In this document: positions 55,323 to 63,920 of the stretch, in pieces
How positions within the stretch are numbered: position 1 is the stretch's first letter
Layout: each line of letters begins with the position of its first letter
NCBI GenBank assembly: GCA_028288165.1
Contig: JAQBOG010000023.1
Location: 1-64,000 of the forward strand
Length of the DNA stretch: 64,000 bases
Origin: Sphingobacteriales bacterium
Lineage (GTDB): Bacteria; Bacteroidota; Bacteroidia; Sphingobacteriales; Sphingobacteriaceae
Direction: 5' to 3'
Notes under the pieces: generated by a model
The model's database searches: none
What the model was told of the DNA's origin: nothing
What the model saw: only the letters and a program-made list of their open reading frames with translations
Made by a program: the position numbers and the translations under genes

Positions 55323-55415
55323 TATTGTTATTTGTGAACTATTGTTCGTTTTTGGTGATGCAAATATAGAGAGAAAAGTACTTCTGTCAAGGTTTTTTTG
55401 AAATAAATTTGATAT

Positions 55416-55904
55416 TTATGTTAACTTATTGTTATTCAGTACATCAAAAATCAAATCCGACTCATATCCCTTCATTAATGCGTATTGAGTTAGTTTATAT
55501 CGTTCTTTCAAATGGTTTTTCTCTTTCAAAGAATCTTTTTTCTTCCATATTAACTCTCTAAGCTTCTCAATATATTGTTTCTCATCAATTTTTTTAAGTG
55601 CATTAGCAATTATTTTGTCAGGTACTCGTTTCAACTTTAAACCCTGCTTTATTTTTTTCTTACCCCAACCTTTCATCCTAAACTTTCCTAAAGTATAGGC
55701 ATTCGCAAAACGTTCTTCATTTAAAAAGTTCTCTTGTATTAAATCCGAAATAACTAATTCTACATCAGACGGATACAAGCCCCAGTCATAAAGCTTGCTT
55801 CTCACTTCATTTTGTGACCGTTCCTGGTAAGCGCAATAACTGCAAGCTTTAAGAAACCCTTCCTGTTTAGAATAAACTTTTTTACGCTCCGGCTCTTTAT
55901 CCAT
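55416..55904 (-). CDS. recX: RecX regulatory protein
   Basis: A 162-residue protein with RecX features: ACSYCAYQERSQNEVRSKL, a LIQENFLNEERFANAYTLGK segment and KFRMKGWGKKKIKQGLKLKR. RecX binds RecA filaments and limits recombination. No recA is next to it. It is divergent to the murF-alr gene. The basic helices agree with a modulator of a DNA-protein filament. Confidence 0.92.
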   Translation of the reverse strand: MDKEPERKKVYSKQEGFLKACSYCAYQERSQNEVRSKLYDWGLYPSDVELVISDLIQENFLNEERFANAYTLGKFRMKGWGKKKIKQGLKLKRVPDKIIANALKKIDEKQYIEKLRELIWKKKDSLKEKNHLKERYKLTQYALMKGYESDLIFDVLNNNKLT

Positions 55905-55967
55905 ATTTATAAGGTATTTCTGAAATCCTTCTTACAAGTATAAAAATTTAGTGAAATTCGTGCAATT

Positions 55968-58436
55968 ATGAATCACATTCTATACTCAGTTGAAGAACTT
56001 AGAAAAGTTCTGGGAGCTAATGTATCAATTTCGAATCAGGAAGTTAAGATCAAGACTGTTTTAACAGATAGCCGAAAACTTACAGACATCCATCATGCCG
56101 TATTTTTCGCTTTAAAAGCAAGAAGAGATGGGCATTCGTTCATAAATGAAGTTTATAAGTCGGGTATTAGAAACTTTGTAATATCTGATGCAAATTTTGA
56201 TTTATCCTTGTATAAAGGCTCAAATTTTTACATCGTAAATGACTCTTTACAAGCCTTACAAAAACTTGCATCCTTTCACCGGAGTAAATTCAATATCCCA
56301 GTAATTGCAATAACAGGAAGTAATGGTAAAACCATTGTAAAAGAATGGCTATACCAATTGTTGGCACCTGACTATAATATTGTCAGAAGTCCAAAAAGCT
56401 ATAACTCGCAAATAGGGGTACCAGTTTCTGTATGGGAAATAAATGAGGAAAACACCTTGGCGATTTTTGAAGCAGGTATTTCGAAAGTTGGTGAAATGGA
56501 TAATCTTGAAAAAGTAATCAAGCCAACCATTGGTATTCTCACGAATATTGGCGAGGCTCATTCCACTGGTTTTGAATCACCCGAGCAAAAATTAGAAGAG
56601 AAATTAAAGCTCTTTAAAGATGTGGATCTGTTCATTTACTCATGTAATTACTTAAATAATTATACAGGAGAAATCCCTGGCAAAAACAAATTTACCTGGT
56701 GTTATCGAAGCAAGGCTGATCTGGAAGTGTTTGATGATGAAGTGCTGGACGAAAAATATCACTTTTTACGAGGAAACTTCAACGGTACAGAAGTTCAGGC
56801 TGCCATTCCGTTTACAGATATGGCATCTGTAGAAAACGCAATTATTTGTTGGGCAACCTTGCTTGCCATGGGCTATCTGCCAGAAGAAGTGGATAAACGC
56901 TTAGAAAAGCTTTTGCCTATTAAGATGAGGCTCGAGCTTAAAAATGGTGTCAATAATTGCTCAATTATTGACGATTCGTACAGTTTAGATGTGTCATCTT
57001 TAGCTATTGCACTTGATTTTTTAAAACAACAAAATCAGCATGTTAAACGGACACTCATTTTATCTGATATTCCAGGAGCCGGCCTTGATCAATATCAACT
57101 GTATGAAAAAGTCGCCGCCTTACTTGAAAACAAGTCAGTGGATTATTTAATTGGCGTAGGAGAGCATATACAATTAAATGCAGATAAGTTTAACATTCCA
57201 TCGAAGTTTTTTAATACCACAGCAGAGTTACTTGAAAATTTATCCAGCCTTAAACTAAGTAACGAAACGATATTATTAAAGGGCGCTCGTTCTTTTGAGT
57301 TCGAATTGATTAGTCAGGCACTTACTCAAAAAGTCCATGAAACCGTTTTAGAAATTAATTTAAATGCACTCGAGCACAATCTGAACCATTACAAATCCCT
57401 GTTAAAACCAGATGTAAAGTTGATGGTCATGGTTAAAGCCTTCTCCTACGGAAGTGGAAGTTTCGAGATTGCAAATTTGCTCGAATTTAATAAAATAGAT
57501 TACTTGGCCGTTGCGTACGCAGACGAAGGTGTCTCTCTTCGCAAAGCAGGTATTACATTGCCAATTATGGTTCTTAGTCCTGATGTAATGTCAATTGATA
57601 CCATTATTGATAATCATCTCGAGCCTGAGATATATAGTTTAAGGGTTCTTAGAGAGTTTCTGGACGGCTTAATTAGGAAAAATAAACATAAATATCCCGT
57701 CCATATTAAATTAGATACAGGTATGCATCGCTTGGGATTTATGGAAGATGAAATAAATGATTTAATTACGTTATTAATTGATACCGATTTGGTAGAAATT
57801 AAAAGCGTGTTTTCGCACTTAGTTGCTACAGATAATCCAGATCATGACGATTTCACAAGGGAGCAAATAGAGTTATTCAAAAATCTTTCACAGCAGATTG
57901 AAGACAAATTAACCTACCCATTCATGAGGCATATTGCAAATACTTCCGGTATAAGCCGTTGGCCCGAAGCTCAATTTGATTTAGTTAGGTTAGGTATCGG
58001 TTTATATGGTGTGGATAGCACATTCGAAAAAAGCAAGTCTCCTCTCCAAACCGTCACCACGTTAAAAACAAGTATCACTCAAATAAAAGAGATCCGCCCA
58101 GGCGACACCATCGGCTATAACCGGATGGGTAAGATGCCAAACGGAGGTAAAATCGCGACAGTAAAAATTGGCTATGCCGATGGGTACAGTCATGCTCTGG
58201 GAAATGGCGTTGGAAAAATGTTGGTTAAAAACAAACAGGTTCCAGTAATTGGTAAAGTTTGTATGGACATGACCATGATAGACATAACCGGTATTGATGT
58301 ATCTGAAGGAGACGAGGTGATTGTTTTCAACCACATTATAACCGTAGAAGAAATCGCTAAGAAACTGAATACCATACCATATGAAATTTTAACGGGCATT
58401 TCCCAACGGGTGAAAAGAGTATATTATTACGAATAG
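55968..58436 (+). CDS. murF-alr: Bifunctional MurF ligase and alanine racemase
   Basis: An 822-residue fusion. Residues about 1-450 are the UDP-MurNAc-tripeptide:D-Ala-D-Ala ligase with the ATP loop AITGSNGKT at about 114-122. The rest is a PLP-dependent alanine racemase: the PLP-Lys lies in MVMVKAFSYGSGSF, with AYADEGVSLRKAGI, HIKLDTGMHRLGF and GYADGYSHAL. The fused enzyme makes D-alanine and attaches the D-Ala-D-Ala dipeptide to the peptidoglycan precursor. This fusion is a known Bacteroidota arrangement. Confidence 0.96.
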   Translation: MNHILYSVEELRKVLGANVSISNQEVKIKTVLTDSRKLTDIHHAVFFALKARRDGHSFINEVYKSGIRNFVISDANFDLSLYKGSNFYIVNDSLQALQKLASFHRSKFNIPVIAITGSNGKTIVKEWLYQLLAPDYNIVRSPKSYNSQIGVPVSVWEINEENTLAIFEAGISKVGEMDNLEKVIKPTIGILTNIGEAHSTGFESPEQKLEEKLKLFKDVDLFIYSCNYLNNYTGEIPGKNKFTWCYRSKADLEVFDDEVLDEKYHFLRGNFNGTEVQAAIPFTDMASVENAIICWATLLAMGYLPEEVDKRLEKLLPIKMRLELKNGVNNCSIIDDSYSLDVSSLAIALDFLKQQNQHVKRTLILSDIPGAGLDQYQLYEKVAALLENKSVDYLIGVGEHIQLNADKFNIPSKFFNTTAELLENLSSLKLSNETILLKGARSFEFELISQALTQKVHETVLEINLNALEHNLNHYKSLLKPDVKLMVMVKAFSYGSGSFEIANLLEFNKIDYLAVAYADEGVSLRKAGITLPIMVLSPDVMSIDTIIDNHLEPEIYSLRVLREFLDGLIRKNKHKYPVHIKLDTGMHRLGFMEDEINDLITLLIDTDLVEIKSVFSHLVATDNPDHDDFTREQIELFKNLSQQIEDKLTYPFMRHIANTSGISRWPEAQFDLVRLGIGLYGVDSTFEKSKSPLQTVTTLKTSITQIKEIRPGDTIGYNRMGKMPNGGKIATVKIGYADGYSHALGNGVGKMLVKNKQVPVIGKVCMDMTMIDITGIDVSEGDEVIVFNHIITVEEIAKKLNTIPYEILTGISQRVKRVYYYE

Positions 58437-58522
58437 ATAACACATCATCCTGACAAAACGCTATTTTTGCCTAAGGTCTTTACTATCTTAATAAAACGAT
58501 AGATATAAAACCTTTACCTGTA

Positions 58523-59113
58523 ATGAATCGAATTTTTAAATCTATATTAAATTACCTTGTAAAGGGAGGATTGGTTGTTCTTCCCTTGGGAGCGGCCATT
58601 TTTTTTATCGTCTGGCTAGTTGCTAAAATAGATTCGGCGTTAAACCTAAGTGATACTATTTGGGTTGATCAGGCCGGAAACCCCATTTACATCCCAGGCT
58701 TGGGAATTTTGACTATCTTATTGATTCTTCTGATCGCAGGAGTCATCGTAACCAATTTCGTAACAGAGCCTATTTATAATTGGTTCCACAGATGGTTAAA
58801 CAGGTTGCCAATCCTTAATTTCATCTACAGTTCAATCAAAGACCTTACAGAAGCCTTTGTTGGTGATGAAAAGAAATTTAACGAACCTGTACTTGTTGAC
58901 ATTAACGGAGCTGGTTTAAAAAAAATAGGTTTTCTAACACAAAAAGATTTATCTAAAATAGGTCTTCCCGGCGATGTAGCTGTTTATTTCCCCTTTTCAT
59001 ATTCTTTCGCCGGACAAGTGTGTATAGTCCGCATCGAGCAGGTTCAAGTATTAAATATGTCTGCAAGCGAAGCAATGAAATTTGTTGTTTCTGGCGGAGT
59101 AAGCCATTTTTGA
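58523..59113 (+). CDS. DUF502 inner-membrane protein
   Basis: A 196-residue protein with two transmembrane helices (about 12-32 and 56-80) and a conserved cytoplasmic part: NRLPILNFIYSSIKDLTEAF and VAVYFPFSYSFAGQVCIVR. It matches DUF502, a widespread family of unknown function. It starts 86 bases after murF-alr on the same strand, so partial co-transcription is possible. An intergenic repeat follows. Confidence 0.9.
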   Translation: MNRIFKSILNYLVKGGLVVLPLGAAIFFIVWLVAKIDSALNLSDTIWVDQAGNPIYIPGLGILTILLILLIAGVIVTNFVTEPIYNWFHRWLNRLPILNFIYSSIKDLTEAFVGDEKKFNEPVLVDINGAGLKKIGFLTQKDLSKIGLPGDVAVYFPFSYSFAGQVCIVRIEQVQVLNMSASEAMKFVVSGGVSHF

Positions 59114-59155
59114 TAAGTGACTTTAGATATATCGAATATTTCTAAAAATTAATAT

Positions 59156-59251
59156 TTGGGCGTTCGGGCGGGTTTTTCGTTACAATCTTTTTGCCTAAGA
59201 GAGGGCAAAAAGGATTTTCACTTCACCCCCTAACGCAAAACCTAGCGAGCC
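59156..59251 (-). repeat. Intergenic hairpin repeat
   Basis: From TTTGGGCGTTCGGGCGGG to CCCCTAACGCAAAACCTAGC, with central hairpin TTTTTGCCTAAGAGAGGGCAAAAAGG. The canonical orientation is on the minus strand, between convergent genes. Confidence 0.8.
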
Positions 59252-59313
59252 TTATAAAATCCGTCTAGGAAACTTTTTCTTAAGCCAATCACATCTAAAA
59301 TGAAATTAGGTTA

Positions 59314-59940
59314 TCAGCTAAATAACGTTAAAGGTTTGGAACCTTCTAACGGGAAATCATGAATATTTTTCCAACTAAAATTAACGGCGTCCCATTTAAC
59401 CAAAGTGAATTTAGTGACCGTAAAACTTGCTTCGAACTTTTGGTCTTTGTACTCTTCCCACACTAAGGGGTACAGTTCTTCAGTTAAATCCCGATAGGCA
59501 ATTGATAGATGAGGCTTAAATGAGCTTAGCTTGCCCTTATAATTATACTGCCTTTTCCCTCCTGATATAAAAGAAGAAGCATAGTTTAATTCTCCAATAC
59601 TTTGATTTTGTACCGCCTTTACATAAACAGTATGGCTTTTAAATGAACCGAAATCTTCTAGCTGTTGCTCAAACGGTATAATGGATCGGGTATGGGCTCT
59701 GAGATTTTTAATTAGCTGACTCTCAAATTCAGAATTATATTCGAATAATTTTCCTAATGTAATGTGAACAGGAGGACGTAACGCCTTCTTTAAACCGAAA
59801 GTTTTGCAACAATCTTCTCTGAGGGTATTTACTCTCATTGAAACCGGCCACGGTGGAAGAATAAAAACACCATAGCCAGATGGGGTATAATAGTAATTTT
59901 TCACGCATAAAATTACTAAATAAATTAGCAATTTTTGCAT
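59314..59940 (-). CDS. 2H phosphoesterase, 2'-5' RNA ligase-like
   Basis: A 208-residue protein. Two HxT/S motifs are visible, HITLGK at about 78-83 and HLSIAYRD at about 147-154, the catalytic pair of the 2H superfamily (2'-5' RNA ligase, cyclic phosphodiesterase). The first 20 residues (MQKLLIYLVILCVKNYYYTP) could include a wrongly extended start, because the family usually begins near the YYTPSGYGVFIL segment. Substrate unknown. It ends 63 bases after the intergenic repeat. Confidence 0.82.
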   Translation of the reverse strand: MQKLLIYLVILCVKNYYYTPSGYGVFILPPWPVSMRVNTLREDCCKTFGLKKALRPPVHITLGKLFEYNSEFESQLIKNLRAHTRSIIPFEQQLEDFGSFKSHTVYVKAVQNQSIGELNYASSFISGGKRQYNYKGKLSSFKPHLSIAYRDLTEELYPLVWEEYKDQKFEASFTVTKFTLVKWDAVNFSWKNIHDFPLEGSKPLTLFS

Positions 59941-59983
59941 TAATATAATTATTTGGAGATGAATGATTTCATCTCCAATAGTA

Positions 59984-60415
59984 TTAAACAGTTACTGTTA
60001 AAGTACTTCCAGATATTGCAATAGTATACTTCCTTAAACTTGTCAATGCCGGGCTTTGTAAAACAGCACCTGTTGTGGAAAATTCACTAAAATGGCTCGG
60101 ACAGATGAACTTCCCTTGGGCAACGTTATAGTTAATGTTTGCCCCTTCATGGGTGCAAGCACGCTGTACAGCGGTAAATGAGTTTAAATCATTTCCTGCT
60201 GCTAACCTAACAAGTATAATTCCGTTGCCTGTTTTGGTTTCGCCAATTGTTGTAAGTTCGGTATCCAGGTTTGCAGTTAGTTTTGCACCTGCAGGCGGCG
60301 TCACAATGGGGGTGGGCGTCCCAGAATCACTTTTCCCACAGGCTGCAAAGCATCCCCCTACACAAACTGCAGCGAGGCCTAGCCCGAATTTTGATAAAAA
60401 TTCTTCTCTTTCCAT
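59984..60415 (-). CDS. Rieske [2Fe-2S] lipoprotein-like protein
   Basis: A 143-residue protein. The leader MEREEFLSKFGLGLAAVCVG has a Tat-like character, and a lipid-attachment Cys (CFAACGK) may follow. The Rieske cluster motifs are CTHEGANI (Cys-X-His) and CPSHFSEF (Cys-x-x-His), so one 2Fe-2S cluster is predicted in the periplasm. It is the last gene of the five-gene operon starting with the sigma factor, 12 bases after the DUF5777 gene. Partner redox proteins are unknown. Confidence 0.88.
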   Translation of the reverse strand: MEREEFLSKFGLGLAAVCVGGCFAACGKSDSGTPTPIVTPPAGAKLTANLDTELTTIGETKTGNGIILVRLAAGNDLNSFTAVQRACTHEGANINYNVAQGKFICPSHFSEFSTTGAVLQSPALTSLRKYTIAISGSTLTVTV

Positions 60416-60427
60416 AATAGATTAATT

Positions 60428-61351
60428 TTAATGTTGTTTGACTATTGGTTGTTCTTTGTTAAAAGAGAACATTCTTGATATAGTAAATCCAAAGCGATAT
60501 TGTCCTTTTGTAAAAGATGATGTAGAGTTCGGTAAAAAATTATTTTCAACAATTGCTTCTGCGTTTACGAAATTTAAGGTGAAAACGTGCCCCCCTGTTT
60601 CAATTTCAAATCCTAAACCTAAGGGAGAATAGTAGTTTGTAGTCGGATTGTTTTTTCGGAAATCAGATTTAATCAAATAATAATCTGCCACAATTCCAAA
60701 GCGTTTCGTGAATTTATAGCGTGCTGCAGCTCCTAATGCGAAAAGCGTTTCTTCATCATTAGCTGATAATACTTTCCCTCGTTGTAAAACTGTTGGAGAA
60801 AGCTGTAGAGAGAAACTTTTTGAAAATTTTCTCGAAATTATAGCTTGTCCTAAGTACGAAAATCGTTCACCATAATTAGCGTAGTAACCTTGTACAACCT
60901 TTTGAGGCTCGAAGCCTGTTTTAGCAAGCAAGCTAACAGATAATGGCATTTTGTTATCCTCACTTTGTTGTAATAAGGCATACTTCAACTGAAGGTCAAG
61001 TAGTTGTGAATATTTACTTCTGCCAAAACCTATGTTTAGCCGATCAGAAATACCGTAGTCAAAATCGATGTAAATATCGCTCGAGTTATCCAAACCAAAT
61101 AAAGTTTTAGATCCGCCATTGTCTCCACCAATATCTCCAAAACGATGTACTACTTTAAAGTCGAGATTATTCTTTTTAACCATGGTTGTGGTTTGTGATA
61201 ATATAAGCCGGCTAGATTTGAAGGTGGCGATCACTTTGCCTTCATCTTTTTTTGGAGACATTTGATTCATCAAAGAATCTACTTCCTGAGCATTTGAAAA
61301 GCCAACACTAATAAAGAAGGTGGAGATGAAAATTAATGATTTGTACTTCAT
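60428..61351 (-). CDS. DUF5777 outer-membrane beta-barrel protein
   Basis: A 307-residue protein with a signal peptide (1-21, ending in NAQ). The FKSSRLILSQTTTMVKKNNL and HRFGDIGGDNGGSKTLFGLD segments match DUF5777, a predicted barrel (the mature chain alternates beta-pattern residues and ends ...GFTISRMFSF). The family is often encoded with YceI, heme or Rieske proteins. It lies 12 bases before the Rieske gene and 9 after YceI. Its role is unknown; it may bind hydrophobic ligands. Confidence 0.85.
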   Translation of the reverse strand: MKYKSLIFISTFFISVGFSNAQEVDSLMNQMSPKKDEGKVIATFKSSRLILSQTTTMVKKNNLDFKVVHRFGDIGGDNGGSKTLFGLDNSSDIYIDFDYGISDRLNIGFGRSKYSQLLDLQLKYALLQQSEDNKMPLSVSLLAKTGFEPQKVVQGYYANYGERFSYLGQAIISRKFSKSFSLQLSPTVLQRGKVLSANDEETLFALGAAARYKFTKRFGIVADYYLIKSDFRKNNPTTNYYSPLGLGFEIETGGHVFTLNFVNAEAIVENNFLPNSTSSFTKGQYRFGFTISRMFSFNKEQPIVKQH

Positions 61352-61360
61352 AGATTGTTG

Positions 61361-61918
61361 TTATTTTGAAGATTTATATGGATTGTAATTACCTGAAATA
61401 GTTACTTGAATGGTTTCAGCTATTTTTTGGAAAACCAGCTGAGGTATTTTTATATCATGGTCTTTACAAAGCACATCAAACTTTGAAAAAACACTGATAG
61501 AACCGTTATTTACTTTTATGGTTCCATTAATAGTTCTTTGTTTTTTAACACCGTGCACATCTAGATCACCTGAAACCGTTACTGGATATTCTCCATTTTT
61601 TGACAGATCAATTGCCTGATTAACCTTTCCTTTAAATTTGGCGAACGGATACTTATCACTTTCCATATAGTTTTCGTTGAAATGCTCTTCCATCAAACTC
61701 TTTTTGAATTTTAACGATTTTATGGGAATATTAAATTGTATCTCACCTTTTTCAATATTGTAAACGGATATCCCTTTTTTTGAGATAGCCGCAATGTTTT
61801 CAAGTGGTGCTTCAGAATAAATACCTGTTTCAATCGCATTGCTTAAAAATATATTTTGCTTTTCTTGAAATGCGAATAAAAAGAGGCTCAGGAAAAGGAT
61901 ACTCGCTATTTTAGTCAT
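61361..61918 (-). CDS. YceI-family secreted protein
   Basis: A 185-residue secreted protein (leader 1-19). The YceI lipocalin-like fold is shown by EGEIQFNIPIKSLKFKKSLM, EEHFNENYMESDKYPFAKF, SGDLDVHGVKKQRTINGTIK and FDVLCKDHDIKIPQL. It binds isoprenoid quinones in known relatives. It overlaps the upstream gene by 8 bases, so translation is coupled. This supports a redox or lipid role for the operon. Confidence 0.93.
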   Translation of the reverse strand: MTKIASILFLSLFLFAFQEKQNIFLSNAIETGIYSEAPLENIAAISKKGISVYNIEKGEIQFNIPIKSLKFKKSLMEEHFNENYMESDKYPFAKFKGKVNQAIDLSKNGEYPVTVSGDLDVHGVKKQRTINGTIKVNNGSISVFSKFDVLCKDHDIKIPQLVFQKIAETIQVTISGNYNPYKSSK

Positions 61919-63152
61919 GTTTTTTCTTAAGATTAAGGTTAAAATTTACTGATAGGCCAGTCGATAATAAGTTAACATTACCTTGCCCGATACCGGTTAT
62001 CGGCAGTTTTACATAAGGCTGAAAAGAAATGCTGGTTTTGGAACTGGTAATCCGTTCATAAGCCAACGCAAAATTTAATACGCCTAAATAATGCTGATTT
62101 TCACCGTAGTAAGTCACAGGTCGATCGTAGTCTGCATATAAAAACTTGTAACTTTCTTTCAACATTAAATAACTGGAGGCTCCGCCGCTAACTATTATTT
62201 TACCCTTTCTATTGCCCCATATATTGTAATTAATATTTAAAGGGATATCTAAAACCCTGCAATCGGCGCTAACTCCCGTCGGATTATATGTATTGCCATA
62301 AGGAACAGTGGGTTTGTAATTCTTATATTCGGAATTGTATAGCTTTTTAGCGTAGACGATTCCCGATGTTAAACTAACTTTTGGCGAAACTTGCCAGGTA
62401 GCCAATACGCCAGCATTAGTTCCTAAATCAGCATTTTTAAAAGAGCCTACCGCATTAATATCCGAACCTGCATTTATACTAAGTGTCAAGCTTTTTCTGT
62501 ATTTGGTTTTTAAAGATGTTGTTTTTGATAACTTAGAAGGATCATTGAGTTTAACCAATTGTTCTGCATTCTTATCAACAGAATCTATTAATGTTGATTC
62601 TTGATTTCTATTGCTTTCAGGAATTAGCACCGCATTATTTTGAATAACAGGCATTGAATCCTTATTATTAAACAGGTTATTTGTTTTTTTGTTTGTTACA
62701 ACATTTATTTCCTTAACATGCAATCCTGAGGTTAAAAACTGAGGCTGATTAACTGATTTAATGTGATTTAACTTTGACTTTATATCATTTTTAAAAGTTT
62801 TAAGATGGTTATTAACCGATGTTTTAGATTTTGCTACAATAACTGGCTTGTTAACCGGGGCAACTGTGATTTTTGAAACACCTTGCTCTCCTGCTTTGCT
62901 CTTTGGAATTTCAGTCTGTTTTTTAGTTATTTTTTCGGAGGTTGGCTTAACTTCCGTGTCAATCAAAAAAAGAGCTACTATAAGCATGGCAGCAATTCCA
63001 CTTGCCCATATTAATAAAAGGCTTCTTATTTCATTTTTATTCTCCTTCTTGTCCAAAACCTTTTCCATAGCCAGCCAGTCCGACTCCGGCATTTCGATAT
63101 CCGGTTCCGATAATCCATTCTTAAAAAACTCATCTATCTTCTTTTCCATCAT
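61911..63152 (-). CDS. Sigma-operon membrane protein with C-terminal beta-barrel
   Basis: A 413-residue protein. The N-terminal part (about 1-45) is cytoplasmic (MEKKIDEFFKNGLSEPDIEM), a single membrane helix follows (about 46-65, LLIWASGIAAMLIVALFLID), then a charged linker, and from about 220 a beta-barrel-like region (SLTINAGSDINAVGSFKNAD, ending in SVNFNLNLKKK). The location after an ECF sigma gene with a 4-base overlap suggests an anti-sigma factor joined to an envelope sensor. The ATG at 63149 is an alternative start. Confidence 0.75.
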   Translation of the reverse strand: MMEKKIDEFFKNGLSEPDIEMPESDWLAMEKVLDKKENKNEIRSLLLIWASGIAAMLIVALFLIDTEVKPTSEKITKKQTEIPKSKAGEQGVSKITVAPVNKPVIVAKSKTSVNNHLKTFKNDIKSKLNHIKSVNQPQFLTSGLHVKEINVVTNKKTNNLFNNKDSMPVIQNNAVLIPESNRNQESTLIDSVDKNAEQLVKLNDPSKLSKTTSLKTKYRKSLTLSINAGSDINAVGSFKNADLGTNAGVLATWQVSPKVSLTSGIVYAKKLYNSEYKNYKPTVPYGNTYNPTGVSADCRVLDIPLNINYNIWGNRKGKIIVSGGASSYLMLKESYKFLYADYDRPVTYYGENQHYLGVLNFALAYERITSSKTSISFQPYVKLPITGIGQGNVNLLSTGLSVNFNLNLKKKHD

Positions 63153-63766
63153 TTCGATCCGTTTCTTAATATTAGCTCATCATTAAGAGTTGAATTATTT
63201 TTATTGACAACTGGGTAATCATGATTACCCATTAAAATTAATTCCTGTAGTTTTTTTCTGGCTTTAAAAAGGTTAGACTTAGAGGTGCCGACACTTATGT
63301 TCAACATGGAAGCTATTTCCGGGTGATTATATCCATCAATTGCATATAAATTAAAAACTGTACGATAAGCATTTGGAAGACTTTGAATGAGTAATAGTAA
63401 ATCGTTGTAATTCAACTTGCTTTCAATAACCGGTACTTCGCCCAGGTCATGTTCGTCACTCAGTTCTTGTATATGGGCAAATTTTAATTCGGATCGGTAA
63501 TGATCAATAGCGGTATTGATCATGATTCTACCTAACCAGGCTTTAAAAGGAATATGATTTTTATATTTTTCTAAATTCACAAAAACTTTCAGGAAACCGG
63601 AATTGAGAATTTCTAAAGCGCTGGATCGGTTTTGCGAATACCGTAAACAAATACCCATACCATACCCATAGCAGTATTTATACAACGCTTGCTGACTAGC
63701 ACGTTCTTTTTTTATACAGCCAGGTATTACTAACTTTATTTCATTCTCATCCAATCTTGCTGTCAC
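63149..63766 (-). CDS. ECF-type RNA polymerase sigma factor, first gene of the Rieske operon
   Basis: A 205-residue sigma-70-like factor. Region 2 has YGYGMGICLRYSQNRSSALEI and IPFKAWLGRIMINTAIDHYR; region 4 has LLLIQSLPNAYRTVFNLYAID and the helix-turn-helix HPEIASMLNISVGTSKSNLF. It overlaps the next gene by 4 bases. It probably controls this operon and perhaps others. It is regulated by the membrane protein that follows; no promoter can be named. Confidence 0.9.
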   Translation of the reverse strand: MTARLDENEIKLVIPGCIKKERASQQALYKYCYGYGMGICLRYSQNRSSALEILNSGFLKVFVNLEKYKNHIPFKAWLGRIMINTAIDHYRSELKFAHIQELSDEHDLGEVPVIESKLNYNDLLLLIQSLPNAYRTVFNLYAIDGYNHPEIASMLNISVGTSKSNLFKARKKLQELILMGNHDYPVVNKNNSTLNDELILRNGSK

Positions 63767-63837
63767 CTGTTCTCCTTTCTGTAAGTAACACGATTTATAA
63801 CTTTAAAGGGTTGCCCGAGTTAACGAAATATATCAAT

Positions 63838-63878
63838 AAATAAAATAACTTGCTGTTTTTCAGCAAGTTATTTTATTT
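63838..63878. terminator. Long perfect hairpin upstream of the sigma operon
   Basis: AAATAAAATAACTTGCTG (63838-63855) is perfectly complementary to 63861-63878 (18 bases, 5-base loop). On the minus strand it lies before the sigma gene, so it terminates transcription entering from beyond the window, or acts bidirectionally. Confidence 0.7.
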
Positions 63879-63920
63879 ATAAATCTAAGTTTGATCATGG
63901 ATATTTCCAGAAATAGTGAT

